Assembly (NCBI GenBank): GCA_015680685.1
Contig: MNCI01023453.1
Location: 785,410-849,409 of the forward strand
Length of the DNA stretch: 64,000 nt
Direction: 5' to 3'
From: Gnetum montanum
Lineage: Eukaryota > Streptophyta > Gnetopsida > Gnetales > Gnetaceae
Shown here piece after piece: positions 48,348-60,040 of this stretch; the first letter of the stretch is position 1; every line of letters begins with the position of its first letter. The notes under the pieces are model-generated. The model searched no databases. It was not told the DNA's origin and worked only from the letters and a program-made list of their open reading frames with translations. The position numbers and the translations under genes were made by a program.

Positions 48348-48382
48348 GGGCTTTAGCAGGGAACGAGTCCCCGAGTTCCCCC
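48348..48382 (+). repeat. 35-bp hairpin repeat (AGCAGGG variant, second of a close pair)
   Basis: Same orientation and same AGCAGGG change as the preceding copy. Confidence 0.85.
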
Positions 48383-49550
48383 GTTATTTCTGGGTCTTTT
48401 CGTTGCATTCACTTACAACAAGAAACAACCACCAGCGTTTACTGAAGCACTGGCTACCTTAGGAACTCAAGGGAGTCTTAGACAGCTTTGGAGCCAGGAT
48501 GGCTACACTTGTAGTTAGATCATAGGGTGAAGCTGGAAGCAACGAATCGGAAAGAAAGACGTAGAATGATCAACCGATCACATGAATCTTGGCTGGGATT
48601 TCACTGATTGAACCCACCTGCCGGAGACAAGCGATTGAGAGAAGGATGGTAGCTCACCAAGTTGATATTCAAACCCCTACCTAAGACTGCACTTCCCATG
48701 TTTCCGTCTCCTACTTCGCTACTGGCAATCCATATTCTTCTCGTAGATGAATCCAAAAGACAGAGCAACAGGCTGCAACTGAAAGAAGGAGGTCTATTGG
48801 GTGTTGATAGACTGAGATGGAACGACGGGAGAAAGGACTGGAAGGACACTCACAAAGATCTACTTGCATTGATTGCTGGGAAGTGAATGATGGGATCAGA
48901 TCTCACCTCCTACTGAAACCAATGGATGGGACCGCTAGCAACCGAAGTTCCTAGAAGAAGCAAATAAGCAGAGGCAGTGAGAGGCTACGATGCAAGGGCA
49001 AGGGGCTGGAACCAAAGAGAAGAATGCAAGACCAGGAAGAGTTACGCCGTGGTCTCGGATCAGTATACATGGTGCCCACCTAAACCCCGATAGACCCGTT
49101 TGCTTATCTTGCTTATTGGAACTGAGGTTTCCCAGTTCTACTATCTTTTATGGTGTGTTTTGACCTACCCGCTTTTCACCTGGATCCGTACGCCTTCTTA
49201 ACCAGTCGCATAAATAAAGAAATGGTGGGGCAGACGCCGGGGAACGACCCTGGGGAGTGTGGGGGAACTCACGGTTCGCGGAGCGAATGTCACCTCATGT
49301 GATCGCGTAGCAGGGTAACTCACGCTTCCGGCTTTCCCAATGCGTTTTTATTGACTATAGCTGGTTGTGCCGAGGAGGAGCTGTGGAAAGCTTCTGATGA
49401 TTAATATGAGAATTTTCACCCGTTTACCGTATCAAAATGCATCCTATTACTTAACGTGTTATTCATGCTGCCATTATTTTGTCGGTGTTATTATTAATTT
49501 AATATATATTCTTGTTAAGTAATATTACTATATTACTCTCAGGAATTCGA
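48383..49550. other. Mitochondrial-type spacer
   Basis: No gene recognised. 49233-49335 holds several degenerate pieces of the repeat (CCGGGGAACGACCC, GGGGGAACTCACGGTTC, CAGGGTAACTCACG). Confidence 0.5.
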
Positions 49551-49585
49551 GGGCTTTAGCGAGGAACGAGTCCCTGAGTTACCCC
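49551..49585 (+). repeat. 35-bp hairpin repeat
   Basis: Variant with AGCGAGGAACGAG and CCCTGAGTTACCCC. Confidence 0.8.
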
Positions 49586-50066
49586 GGCCAAATCCTCTCA
49601 AAGGTAAAAAGTCAAAATGGAACTTGTCACCAGCCTCGAGCATTGGGTTGGGTGCTGGCACTCATGCAGGAGCCTCTACAATAGGTGGCACACAATAACT
49701 ACGTTACAGTTGCAAACGTCTCTAACTGGCTGGAAAGTGGTTTTAAAACCCAGATGTCAATGGTTGTCTAGCCTATGTCAATGTTTGTCTCGCCTATTTC
49801 AGGGCAACCCCAGGCCATACAGCTAGGCATGAGACCTTGCGCAAGTGTACTTGTAATTTTGAAGTATACAATACATAAACAAATTCCATTTTGGCTTTCA
49901 CCCTTTTTTCCCATCTCTTGCATTTTAGATGAAATCCTTTGATCATCGCTCGCACCCTTGCAACCTCCTATGCTAATTCGACAAAATACCCAGACACGCC
50001 TGAGCCAAACAAAAGGAAAAGCCAACGAGGCGCCAGCCCCATTATTCCAAAATCCAAACTCAAGGA
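49586..50066. other. Mitochondrial-type spacer
   Basis: No gene recognised; overlapping short frames on both strands only. Confidence 0.4.
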
Positions 50067-50101
50067 GGGCTTTACCGGGGAACGATTCCCTGGGTTACCC
50101 C
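50067..50101 (+). repeat. 35-bp hairpin repeat
   Basis: Variant with TTTACCGGGGAACGATTCCC and TGGGTTACCCC. Confidence 0.75.
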
Positions 50102-50608
50102 AAAATCAATCGTGGCAAAGATGTAGGAGGTCAATCGATCTATCAAGTGGGTGGTCAGTTTTGTGAATAGTACTTTTGTGTTTCATAGCTGTCAGGAGTG
50201 TAATGCTTTAGTAGCTTAACGCTTTAGTAGCTATTTACTAGCTATGTTGCCTTCCCTCTGGTAAAAAAAGGTCAGTCATTCTCTTTTTCCTTTCTATGGT
50301 CGATAAGTATCATCTGCCTTCCTTCCCTTGGTGATGGAAGCTCGACCGCATCTATTGATGTTACCTAGGAATCCTATTTGCTTGCTTTATTCTTTGATCA
50401 GGAGACGGGTACATGACTCTCTTGCCCTCTTGCTGTAGGTGTACTACAAGCTGTGCATGATACCTTCTCTCTCTGTCCCTTCCCCTTCCTATCCTCAAGA
50501 TTCAATACGTTACATGAGGCCAAGGGTAACAGTGATCCATCATTCATGCAAAGCTTAATATCATCTTCATTGATACACATGGGGTTATACTTTGTTATTG
50601 ATCGTTAT

Positions 50609-50640
<32 letters not shown>

Positions 50641-51722
50641 GCTGATAGACTCTACATCGGCAACACGATAGGTAACGTCGAATTGTTTTCATTATGGAGT
50701 GCATTTATGTTGAAAAAGTAGGGAGTCCGGACGAGTCATCGACAAATGAGAATTAGTGACCCTCATGGGCGACAGCCCGCCTAAGGCTTTGACAATCGCA
50801 AATTGTTCACTTACTTGTGATACCATCATTTCATCGACAGTGACCCTGTTCGATGGGTACCTGTACTGACTTACGCGTTCGCATAAAATGAATTACAGCG
50901 CATTGAATGAATCGCTTACATCACTAGCACGCTACTCGTCTTATTTCTTAGACTAGTATCTTGGACTAGTATGCTCCTAGTATGCCCACACTAATGGGCA
51001 TAAGTTTGATTTTCAGCGTGTAGTCTTATAACCCAGTATTTATAGGTGTGCTATTGATAAGAGGGGTAATAGTACGTACTAGAGCACGTTTCATAGAAAT
51101 CAAAGATAGTGTTGGTCTTAGACAGTCGACGAGTGCTACGTATCCGTGTATGCGGTCATATCCCCTAGTTTTGTTATATGTGTTTGGTTGTGTTATATGC
51201 TCATACTTCATATGCATCCAATTGGACAATCCTAAGCGTGCCCACTGGACCTTCAATCGAAAGGTCAAGGATTGTTCGTGCTGTTCCGTATATAGAGAAC
51301 ACCATCTCCAGTTCTTGGAAACCCATCACTCTTCTTCTTATGGCTCTTCTTCTAGCTATTCGGATAGACCACACCTCAGAAAGAATGCTATTCTATTCAA
51401 TATCATGGCAGAAATCCCGAGAATGGGCATCAGGAATGGGCATCCATTATCAGATGTCTAGGCACAAAAAGAGAGATATGCCAGAAAGACAGGATACGAG
51501 TACTCTACGGGAGAAGGGATGGGATTTGGCACACTGAAACCCTAAGTCCCCTGTTCCCTTTCTTAACCTAGCACTCTGTAGATGTTGAAGGAATAACCGT
51601 AGCCCCGCTCGTGGCATAGCTAAGAGTCTTAGTAGCGATCAGTCCTTTTGCTCTTCACGACTCCAATGTTCTCGGGTGCAGATGAACAAGCGGTGTGATC
51701 TTTTCCAATGAATACCAGACGA
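50102..51722. other. Mitochondrial-type spacer with overlapping unassigned frames
   Basis: Contains (TAAC)8 at 50609-50640. Two plus-strand frames overlap at 51048-51461 (137 residues) and 51178-51537 (119 residues). Neither shows a known family, and neither has the codon regularity I would need to call a gene. Confidence 0.4.
50609..50640. repeat. (TAAC)8 microsatellite
   Basis: Eight perfect TAAC units. Confidence 0.95.
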
Positions 51723-51757
51723 GGGCTTTAGCGGGGAATGAGTCCCCGAGTTCCCCC
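51723..51757 (+). repeat. 35-bp hairpin repeat
   Basis: One change from the majority form (GGAATGAG for GGAACGAG). Confidence 0.85.
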
Positions 51758-53523
51758 AGTAAATTCTTGTGGAGTGAAATGACATGGCACAGATTGCTTT
51801 TGAAGATTGCTTAATAATATAGCTATTGACCCTAGCTATTGACCCTCTTCCATATGCCAGGGTATCTGTCGTCAGTGGTTGACTAAGTCTTGGCGTTTTA
51901 GTAAGGCATTCTCTTTCAGAAAGAATGGAGAGTGAAGGTGGCTGGTTTTCTTCTCGATAGCCAGTCCGGGGCTGATTTGACCTTTCAACCAAAAAGACGG
52001 GATTGGATGCGATTATCTCTTTCCGGGCGCCAGTAGGACTTGTGAAGCTATAAGGTAAAGGTTACAACATGTAAACGACAACAATTCGAAGCTTACGAAA
52101 CTGTTGTCTGTTACCATCGGGGTAACTCACGAAGGAAGTTCCCTCTCCTGTAACTAAGCCCAGAACCCACACGCGGGGACTGCAAGGCTTTCTATGAGTG
52201 GACATATGATGAAATCTTCCGGGGACATATAATTTGTTTCTTACACCATTTCTCGTTTTCTCCAGAAGTGTGATCCTATACCAACAACTCGTGTAACAAC
52301 TCGTTCAAATACCACACGCGGGTATGTTACGCCCCAAACTACTTCTGTAGAAGCAAGACCTACCCCAGAGGAGCGTACCATAAATTCTGAAGAGTGAATC
52401 ATACACTACGGTATTAGGAGGTCAAAAAGACACAACATATCAATGTAGTTCAAAAACCAAATATCCTGAACACGTCCCGTTTGACAATGTCCGCTTCGGC
52501 AAGTTCCCCACGGGGTAACCCCCCCCCGGGCCCCTAGGAAAGCCCCTAACTGCAAGTGCACTCGTTGACTTCGACCAACACTTACTGTAGGTCCCCGTGG
52601 TACAAGTGACCTATGGCTCTTTACGCAGTGACCTAGGGCTTAGCCTCCTTTCCTTGTCCGGCGCTAGGAGGGATGGGCTAGGAAAACCATATGAAAAGCT
52701 GACATATTGAATATAGGACTCGTCGATTGTCGTCGACCTCGAAAATAATATGATCACTTACCAAACCATCTTTCCCAGGACATTCGTCTCTTATCCAGAC
52801 TTTCTTATCCAGAACCTTTCCATGCGCGGTATCACAAGTACGAGATTCATTCTACAATTGTAACCTATGGGTTCGGATTGCTTTGCGAATCCTCTTTATC
52901 CGGCAGGGGGTATTTTCATACTACCCAAGTTATCATGTTTAAGATTGAAAATACGATATACATATATCCACCATCCAATCATCATGAAGTTGTCTTCATT
53001 TTCTAGTCAGCAGCTCAAGTATTTCTGCAAAGAAGCGTCCTCATCAAGTTCGTCCACTCCGTAAGAGCCAATCGCTTGCCGGGAACACCTTCCATTTCAC
53101 CAGGAAATATAGAGGGCTATCACATCAGCAATCAGCCAAGCCAAGCCAAGCCAGTTACTCCAATGTAAGTTACTCTGTCCGTAGCGCCGGACAAACCCTG
53201 AACAATTAAGCCAGTTCAGCGCCGGACAAACCCAGAAACAATCAAGCCAGTTTCTCTAACCAACATAGTCAGTTAGTTCATGAGGAAAGAGCTTGCTTAC
53301 TGGTCGCCGACGTATGGTGCCGGACGCCAGAAGGGAACCACACAAACTCATGCCAAGCTTTCACAGAATCCCTACGCCTTCCATAGCACGCCTCCTTACA
53401 AGTAAAATCATCTACCTGCGGCAAACCCAGGCCAAATACAGAGTACAATAAGTCGTGAAGCTCCTACTACTCTTGACTCACCAAGCAACAACGTAGTTGT
53501 TTGTGTAGGCGGAATCGACAAAT
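51758..53523. other. Mitochondrial-type spacer
   Basis: A minus-strand frame of 117 residues (51992-51639) spans the preceding repeat and so is unlikely to be an old gene. 53184-53253 is an imperfect duplication of a GCGCCGGACAAACCC unit. No RNA gene seen. Confidence 0.4.
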
Positions 53524-53553
53524 GGGGGAACTCGGGGACTCGTTCCCCGCGTT
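53524..53553 (-). repeat. Hairpin repeat, reverse orientation
   Basis: On the minus strand, ACGTAACGCGGGGAACGAG then TCCCCGAGTTCCCCC. The head is ACGTAAC, not GGGCTTTAG, as in the copy at 56403. Confidence 0.85.
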
Positions 53554-56402
53554 ACGTGATGAATTTTCGGCACCAACGAATCAAGTTGAAAACATGTTTT
53601 TTCCACTCTATGAACTGAAGAGATCAGTACGCACGTACATTCGCCATACCTTCACGCACCCACATTCGCCATACCTTCGCCATACCTTCCAGCAAAAAAG
53701 CAAGCCCAACTAACTACAACAATAGACTGAGAGAATACCATACCAATAAACTAAACGAAGACCGCCCTCTACAAGGATAGAACACACCACCACATGTTGC
53801 CTTGCCTTCACCACGTGTTGCCTTGCCTTGCCATATATATATATATATATATATACAACGAATAAAGACCGCCTTCAAGCTTAGACATCGTCGTTCATAT
53901 TATAGCTGCCTGCCTGCTTCGACGTTGGTGGGGCGAGGTAGCTTGGACGTATTTATGATAGTTCTCACTTTTGTATGTACATATAGCAATGGTGGGCTAC
54001 TTATGACTTATAGCTACTTCAACTTTACATTATGGTCCGAAGTCAACGAGTCCCACAGTCGATGACTGGATTACTTAACACTCGGGGCTCTCTGAACGAT
54101 TAGCCAGTGGCTAATCGGAGCAACATAATTGCATTGATAACTGAGCGAAATCCTTCCTGCTCTAATCAGGTCTTTCGGAAGGCACTCAATGGTTTGATCT
54201 GGGCGATTCGAGTCCGTTACCCCCCTCAGAATGGTTACTGGACAAGGGCAGAATGCCGAATACTCCCTCTTGCTGCAAGGAAGCCGGGGTCTTCCAAACA
54301 ATATATATCAGCAGATGAGCAACGTGGTTGCTCCGCCCATAGTAGGTTTGGTGGTTCCCCGAATCTCTTTAGACTGACTTATAGCGTAGCGCTTTAGTAA
54401 ATTCCCAGATGGCTTAAAGCCTATTGCCGGAGGTCCTGCCTTGGATCTCTAATCATGCCACTCACTCCAACTTCACTACAAAAATGCCCGCCCGAAAAGT
54501 TATCTGAACACAGTGATGATGCATATCTGAACAAGTACTAGTACATATAATATGATCTCAAGCCGCGTTCACTTTAGAAGATAGCTTTCTGTGATTATTT
54601 TACAAGGTTATCACAATTGAGAGATGTTCCGAAGGTCGAGAGAAGGGATGGGTCTGTGTCCGTAGCCACCGTCTGTGTCCGTAGCCACCCTTCAATAACT
54701 TTAGCTAGCAAGTCTTCTATTGAGAGTGGAAGGGGGAGCTAGTTACTCAGTAGCCGGTCCTATTCTTTCTCCGGGCAGAAGGTGGATTCAGGAAAATCTC
54801 ACTAGTGCTTCTTTGGTGGAGCACTGTCCATAGGACCTCCACCTACCTTATTCGTCTGCCCAACCGCTATAGCCAGCTAGGAAGACCAAAAGCACCTTGG
54901 TCTCCCTCATTATGATAGCTGTGCCTAGGGGCGTAAACCATGTATTCCAATTTATAGGGGTCCGCCACTACCATGCCCCATCATTGGGTTATCGAAGGCT
55001 AGTCAGAGTGTAGAGCTTAGGAAACATCCCCTGTGATACTTAGTGACTATTGGATTGGACAGGGATGTGATGCTAGCCAAGGTTTTGGAGTAGGTAAGAC
55101 AGTTATATGGGCATTATATTATGGAGTAGGTAAGACAGTTATATTATATGAAATTTATATTCTATTCTATTATATTATATTTATTAATTATAATATGAAG
55201 ACAAATATGGTTTTTGAACTGAGAATGAGAAGACAGATAACCATTTTCTGATCTACAGCTTGAGCTCGAGCTTGAGACTGAGACTAAGAAGACATGGACT
55301 GAGATGAGACACTGTGGACTCTAGAGCTGACTTGGCATATGGGCTGAAGAGCGCTTCCGATCGGTGTCGAGGTAAGCCTCTTTCGCTTAGCCTTTGGGAT
55401 GCTATGAATTGACCAGTATATTCCTGTTTTTCGGCTAGCGGGGGAGTGGAGGGGAAGGAGAGGACTGGTTCAAGAGAAGAGTGGGGAAATCAAAAGTAAG
55501 TTAGTAGAAAGAATAGAAAAAAGTAGTCAAATGAAAAGTGACTGAAAGAATGATATTGACCATACATGGGCCAGGAAGAGTCGAGTGCCAGAACGAATGG
55601 CCCCTCAAAGCGGTCGAACCTGTACTGCATAGAGTAGTGAGACCGCACCCTCACTTAGAACAAGACCAACCTGTGGTTCTTCTCACCTTTTCTTTTCAGT
55701 GTTCTGGAAGAAGGGATGCTTCGCTCTATGAGACAACTTCCTTGGGGTAGGAATAGCTTAGCTTATCTGGGGATAAACTAAGCTGAGATCCCTATCGAGT
55801 GCGAAACAGCAGGAGAAGCCCCTCGAATATCCTACCCTTTCTTTTTCACAATCCCCACTCCCTCCCAAATTTCTTTATCCGAGAACAGCCCTCATCTGCT
55901 TAATTGATCAAGAAAGCCTCATTTGATAAAGCAGAGCATATGGCATATAAAGCAATAGAGAAGATAGCGCACACATATCATATAAGGGTCCACCAAGTCC
56001 ACCAAAGTCAACGAGGCGGAGGTTACATTAAGCTCATTCCTCGAATGAGCGCACGGGCTGCGCTATACATAAAACATAATACTAAGGGACCCAGGCTCTG
56101 CCCGAATGATGATACGATCAGCAACTCACTTCAAGTACCCAAGCTATGTGATCAATAACTATTCTCCTAGAGGTGAGGTGCCCTACTAAAAGATGAAGAA
56201 GAATAAGGGTAATCTACACATGCGGACCACCAAACACATGCGGCTATACCACCAAAAGGAAAGAGAGGACCGATTGATACCGGATACACATCTTTTGAGA
56301 CTCCGAGGGGTTGTTTTCATAGTTGAAGATCAGAAGATTGGTTTTGACAGCCCAGCCCCTTGGGGGATACAGCCCCCCCTTAATAAAGAAAGTAGCCACT
56401 CT
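53554..56402. other. Mitochondrial-type spacer with microsatellite and duplications
   Basis: (AT)n at 53833-53855; 19-bp tandem duplication at 54652-54670 and 54671-54689; 23-bp duplication at 55086-55108 and 55122-55144. The frame at 54107-54397 (96 residues) is the longest candidate and is not recognised. Confidence 0.45.
54652..54689. repeat. Tandem duplication, 19-bp unit
   Basis: GTCTGTGTCCGTAGCCACC twice without a gap. Confidence 0.9.
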
Positions 56403-56432
56403 GGGGGAACTCGGGGACTCGTTCCCCACGTT
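56403..56432 (-). repeat. Hairpin repeat, reverse orientation
   Basis: Same ACGTAAC-headed form as 53524-53553 with GTGGGGAACGAG. Confidence 0.8.
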
Positions 56433-56880
56433 ACGTCGTCATCTTTGTTTCGTTTCTAGGTTGTGTCCTTTCTACTCTACATATATCGAAATTGGAGTCA
56501 CCAGGGGCAAAGCACTCACGTAGTTACCCTGCGGTTAGTGAGTTTCCCGATCGTTCCCCGGCGTCCGCTCCTCATTCGTGACCAGATCGTCATTGCAGTC
56601 CTCCTATTGAGACAGGCACTGGCGGTTAGATGCCAGAGGTTACCCGTCCCACTTTTCCCTGTGTAGGCGGATCAGAGTAGGAGACGGGTGGTTCGATCCG
56701 CAGAAGTGTTCACAGTTCTGTGATTGCTGTCAGTAAAGGGAACTTTACGTGATAAGTAATTGAAGGCACAATAATTGAAGGTATGAGATGAAGGTATGAG
56801 AGATTCCATCCGATCCGAAGATCGGAGTCCACTGCTAAGGATGAAGGAGGGTGAAACGGGGGAAAGCAAAACTTGAATTT
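56433..56880. other. Spacer next to the copia fragment
   Basis: Contains a degenerate repeat piece (GTTACCCTGCGGTTAGTGAG, then CGTTCCCCGGC, about 56524-56560) and an inverted repeat GCGGATC/GATCCGC (about 56668-56700). No gene. Confidence 0.45.
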
Positions 56881-56890
56881 GCTAAAGCCC
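56881..56890 (-). repeat. Head fragment of the 35-bp repeat at the copia breakpoint
   Basis: On the minus strand, GGGCTTTAGC directly follows copia sequence ending ATGAATGCAAACAA. The missing tail of such a repeat abuts the other copia half at 39543-39572. Confidence 0.7.
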
Positions 56891-58640
56891 TTGTTTGCAT
56901 TCATTTTGTCATTAAGACCTAAAGGAATCTCCATGTACACTTCTTATTCCAGATCCCCATTGAGAAAAGCATTCTTGATGTCGAGTTGATGCAGTTTAAA
57001 GTCCTGATTCATGGCGAGGGACAACAGAACCTTAATTGTGTTGAGTTTGGCAACCGGAGCGAATGTCTCTTGATAATCAATTCCATAGGACTGAGTGAAT
57101 CCTTTGGCAACCAGACGAGCTTTGAACCTGTCAATACTTCCATCTACCTTATGTTTGATGGTGAAAATCCATTTTCACCCAACTGGATTCTTCCCTGGAG
57201 GTAGATCCACCACTTCCCATGTTCCATTTTGATCGAGTGCTCTAATCTCCTCATTTACTGCCTGCCTCCACTCGGGACTTTGGATGGCTTCTTGAAAGTT
57301 GCTGGGAATCTGAATCTCCATAAGATTAGTGGCAAAGGCACGATATTCTAGAGACAACTTCTTGTATGAAATGAAGTTATAGATGGGATGACTAGTGCAG
57401 GACCTTACACCTTTTCTTTTAGCAATCGGTAAATCCAAATTCTCCAAATTTCACTCATCAGAATCAGAAATAGTGTTACCTGGTTGTGTTTCCTTTGGAG
57501 TGGAATCCGGTTCAGCTTCATGGTCAGACTCGGGTTCCACTCGTTCTTCTACATGTGCATGAGTTTTCTTCCTTCTAGAGGAGATAATGAACTCTTTGTT
57601 GTCAACAGTTGAAGGGACATCAGGAGGTTGTGGCTCAAGTTGTGTTTCAGTAACAGGAATGATGGGACTCACAGTAGAATCAACAAGTGTCTCGGATGGA
57701 GTAGGTGTTTGGTTTGTTTCATTTTTGGGTTCACTAAGGAGATCCAAGAAACGATATTCTGAACTCTCACTCTCCCCCTGAATGTTGATTTTGGAGTAAT
57801 AAGGCTGATTTTCCACAAAGGTAACATCCATTGAGTTATAGAATTTCTTTGTGTAGGGTGAATAGCACTTATATCCCTTCTGATTTGGAGCATAACCAAG
57901 AAATATGCATTTTACAACTTTTGGATCAAACTTACCCCGGTTTTGTTGTGGAATATGAACATATGAAGAACACCCAAACACTTTAAGAGGAATGGATAGA
58001 ATGAGACGGGTTGAGGGGTAAGATTTAAGAAAGACTTGGCATGATGTTTGAAACTTGAGGACACGAGATGGCATTCTATTGATTAGATATGCAGCGGTCA
58101 GGCCAGCTTCCCCCCACCAAATTTTTGGAACATTAGATGAGATCATGAGAGCACGGGTGACTTCTAACAAATGTCTATTCTTTCTTTCGGCAATCTCGTT
58201 TTGTTGAGGGGTGTGAGGGCAAGAACATTGGTGAACTATACCTTCTTGTGTTAGGTATTCCCCGAGAGTGGAGTTCAAGTAATCTTTGGCATTATCAGTG
58301 AGTAGGATCTGAATTTGAGTATTGAATTGTGTTTGGACCATATTATGGAAATTTGTGAACAGTTGGCTGGGTAACTCCGGGGTCATTCCCCGGCTAAAGC
58401 CCCACCTCTGATTTTTCTTTCATAAGGAATATCCAAGAGAGACGAGAATGATCATCTATGAAGGAAACAAACCATCTAGCCCCAGTTATACTTTGAAGTT
58501 TAGATGGTCCCCAAACATCGCTATGAACTAATGAGAAAGGAGATGATTCCTTGTATTTTTTCATAGGGTAAGGATTGCGAACATGCTTAGACAATTGATA
58601 GGTCTCACAATGAAAATCAACAGACTTTTGATTGTAATCA
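56891..58640 (-). pseudogene. Copia integrase to reverse transcriptase fragment (5' half of a split element)
   Basis: Reads in order LVHSDVWGPSKLQS, WFVSFIDDHSRLSWIFLMK, KSEV, then a 35-bp repeat, then SQLFTNFHNMVQTQF, LLTDNAKDYLN, QQNEIAERKNRHLLE (all three DDE residues present), FGCSSYVHIP and IFLGYAPNQKGYKCY, an acidic Ser/Pro linker, then the reverse transcriptase start ([53 protein letters not shown]). It stops at 56891 just before the block found at 39542. Comparatively well preserved. Typical of Ty1/copia, cytoplasmic particle proteins in a nuclear element. Confidence 0.9.
58369..58403 (-). repeat. 35-bp hairpin repeat inserted in the copia integrase
   Basis: The minus strand reads KSEV codons, then the repeat (GGGGCTTTAGCCGGGGAATG, ACCCCGGAGTTACCC), then AGC CAA CTG TTC (SQLF). 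Removing about 34 bp rejoins V and S exactly in frame, so this copy is a discrete insertion with no long target duplication. Confidence 0.9.
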
Positions 58641-58719
58641 TAATTTTGGAAAGAGTTCTTTGAGGTACAGAAAACTAGGATGGCCTAAGCGATAGTGCCA
58701 TAACATTATTTCTCTTCTT

Positions 58720-60040
58720 TATTGTCATACTCCTCTATGTTGTTGGTACATGGAAACTCAAATCGGTAAGCGAAGGGTTGGATTTCACCAGACGGGAACA
58801 TTATGATAGCAGCGGCACTAGCCCCATGGGCAGTTGAAGCTCTGTCGAAGTGCATGACCGCCTCATAACCCTAAGGCACTTGGCTAACGGTGTTGACATG
58901 TTCATCTAGGAATTCAGGGTCTATGGTTGCTTGGTCATCTACTGGTGAAATGGTAAGTTGTACGGCTATAGCTTGACCTTTCGTTGAGGCTTGAGAGATG
59001 TAATGAAGGTCAAACTCCGTTGTTATGGCTTTCCAACGGGCTATACGACTACTCTCATAGATGTTGGTCATTATGGCTCTAAGTACGTTGTCTTTGCAAA
59101 TGACGTTGACCTGGCTCCTGAAGAGGTAGTGTCTCCACTTCTTCAACGAGAAAACTAGTGCTAGACAATACTTCTCCACTTCGGTGTATCGGGTCTCATG
59201 GGCAACTAATGCGTGGCTTAAGTAGTATACTGGCAACTCAGCTCCATCATCTCATTTCTAACAGAGTAGAGAGGCGATAGACATGTCAGAGATAGCAAGG
59301 TAGATGTAAAAAGGTTTATCCTTTTGCGGAGGATAGACTGTTGGTAATTGTGCCAACTCTTGGTTAAGGTTTTCAAAGGCTTCTTGGCATTGAGCCTTCC
59401 ACTCATAGTGAACTCCTTTCTTAAGCAAGTGTTGCATGGGTTGTAACTTATCTGTAAGCCTGGCGATAAACCTACGGATAAATTGTAATCTGCCTTGCAA
59501 TCCCCGAAGCTCCTTAAGGTTAGTAGGTTCTACCAAGTTGGATATGGTTTTAACCTTGTCAGGATCGATACGTATCCCTGCTTCAGATACTACAAAGCCA
59601 AGCATCTTATCAATTTTGACACCGAAGACACACTTCTTGGGATTAAGCCTAAGTTCATACTTGAGACATCGTTTAAGTACAAGGTCAAGGTCATGTGCAT
59701 GGTCATTGGCCACTTTGGATTTAATAGCTATATCATCTACGTAATTGTTGAGCAAACCTAGCATATAATCACGTTAGATATACGTCATAGCTCTTTGATA
59801 GGTTGCTCCTGCGTTCTTTAGGAGGGCATCATGGTATAACAAAAGGTACCCCAAGGGGTCATGAAGGTCGTACTGAGTTGATGTTCTGGGTTAATCCTAA
59901 TCTGGTTATATCCCGAGAACCCATCCATAAAGGACTCTTTGTGGCATGGATTCTTACGAGAAGTGGAATGCGCCATCATGCACCTTGTGTTCTTTGTATT
60001 CTCATCTGTCATCCCGACTTCACTTCTTTATGAAAACATT
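58720..60040 (-). pseudogene. gypsy reverse transcriptase/RNase H fragment in the mitochondrial-type block
   Basis: From 60012 down: FMDGFSGYNQIRINPE and FMTPWGTFCY; then (59764-59258) NNYVDDIAIKSK, which carries the YVDD active site, LRLNPKKCVFGV, LGFVVSEAGIRIDPDK and LKELRGLQGRLQFIRRFIA; then RNase H (59236-58871) LAISDMSIASLL, PVYYLSHALVAHETRYTEVE and RWKAITTEFDLHYI. Frames are broken at about 59770 and 59260. A different lineage from the elements in the flanks, and far less decayed. Confidence 0.85.

Noticed and set aside
50700-50760. Hammerhead ribozyme-like GTCCGGACGAGTC
   Set aside because: The conserved CTGATGAG and GAAAC cores are not both present.
51048-51537. Two overlapping plus-strand frames of 137 and 119 residues as a mitochondrial gene
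   Set aside because: Neither matches a known mitochondrial protein, and the overlap in different frames with high Ser/Arg content suggests chance.
54107-54397. 96-residue plus-strand frame as a gene
   Set aside because: No family resemblance, and an equally plausible minus-strand frame overlaps it.
56660-56705. tRNA T-arm (GGTTCGATCC)
   Set aside because: The stem does not pair properly and no other arms are present.
34372-58403. CRISPR array
   Set aside because: The repeats are about 35 bp and partly palindromic, but spacing is irregular (hundreds to thousands of bases), both orientations occur and there are no cas-like genes.
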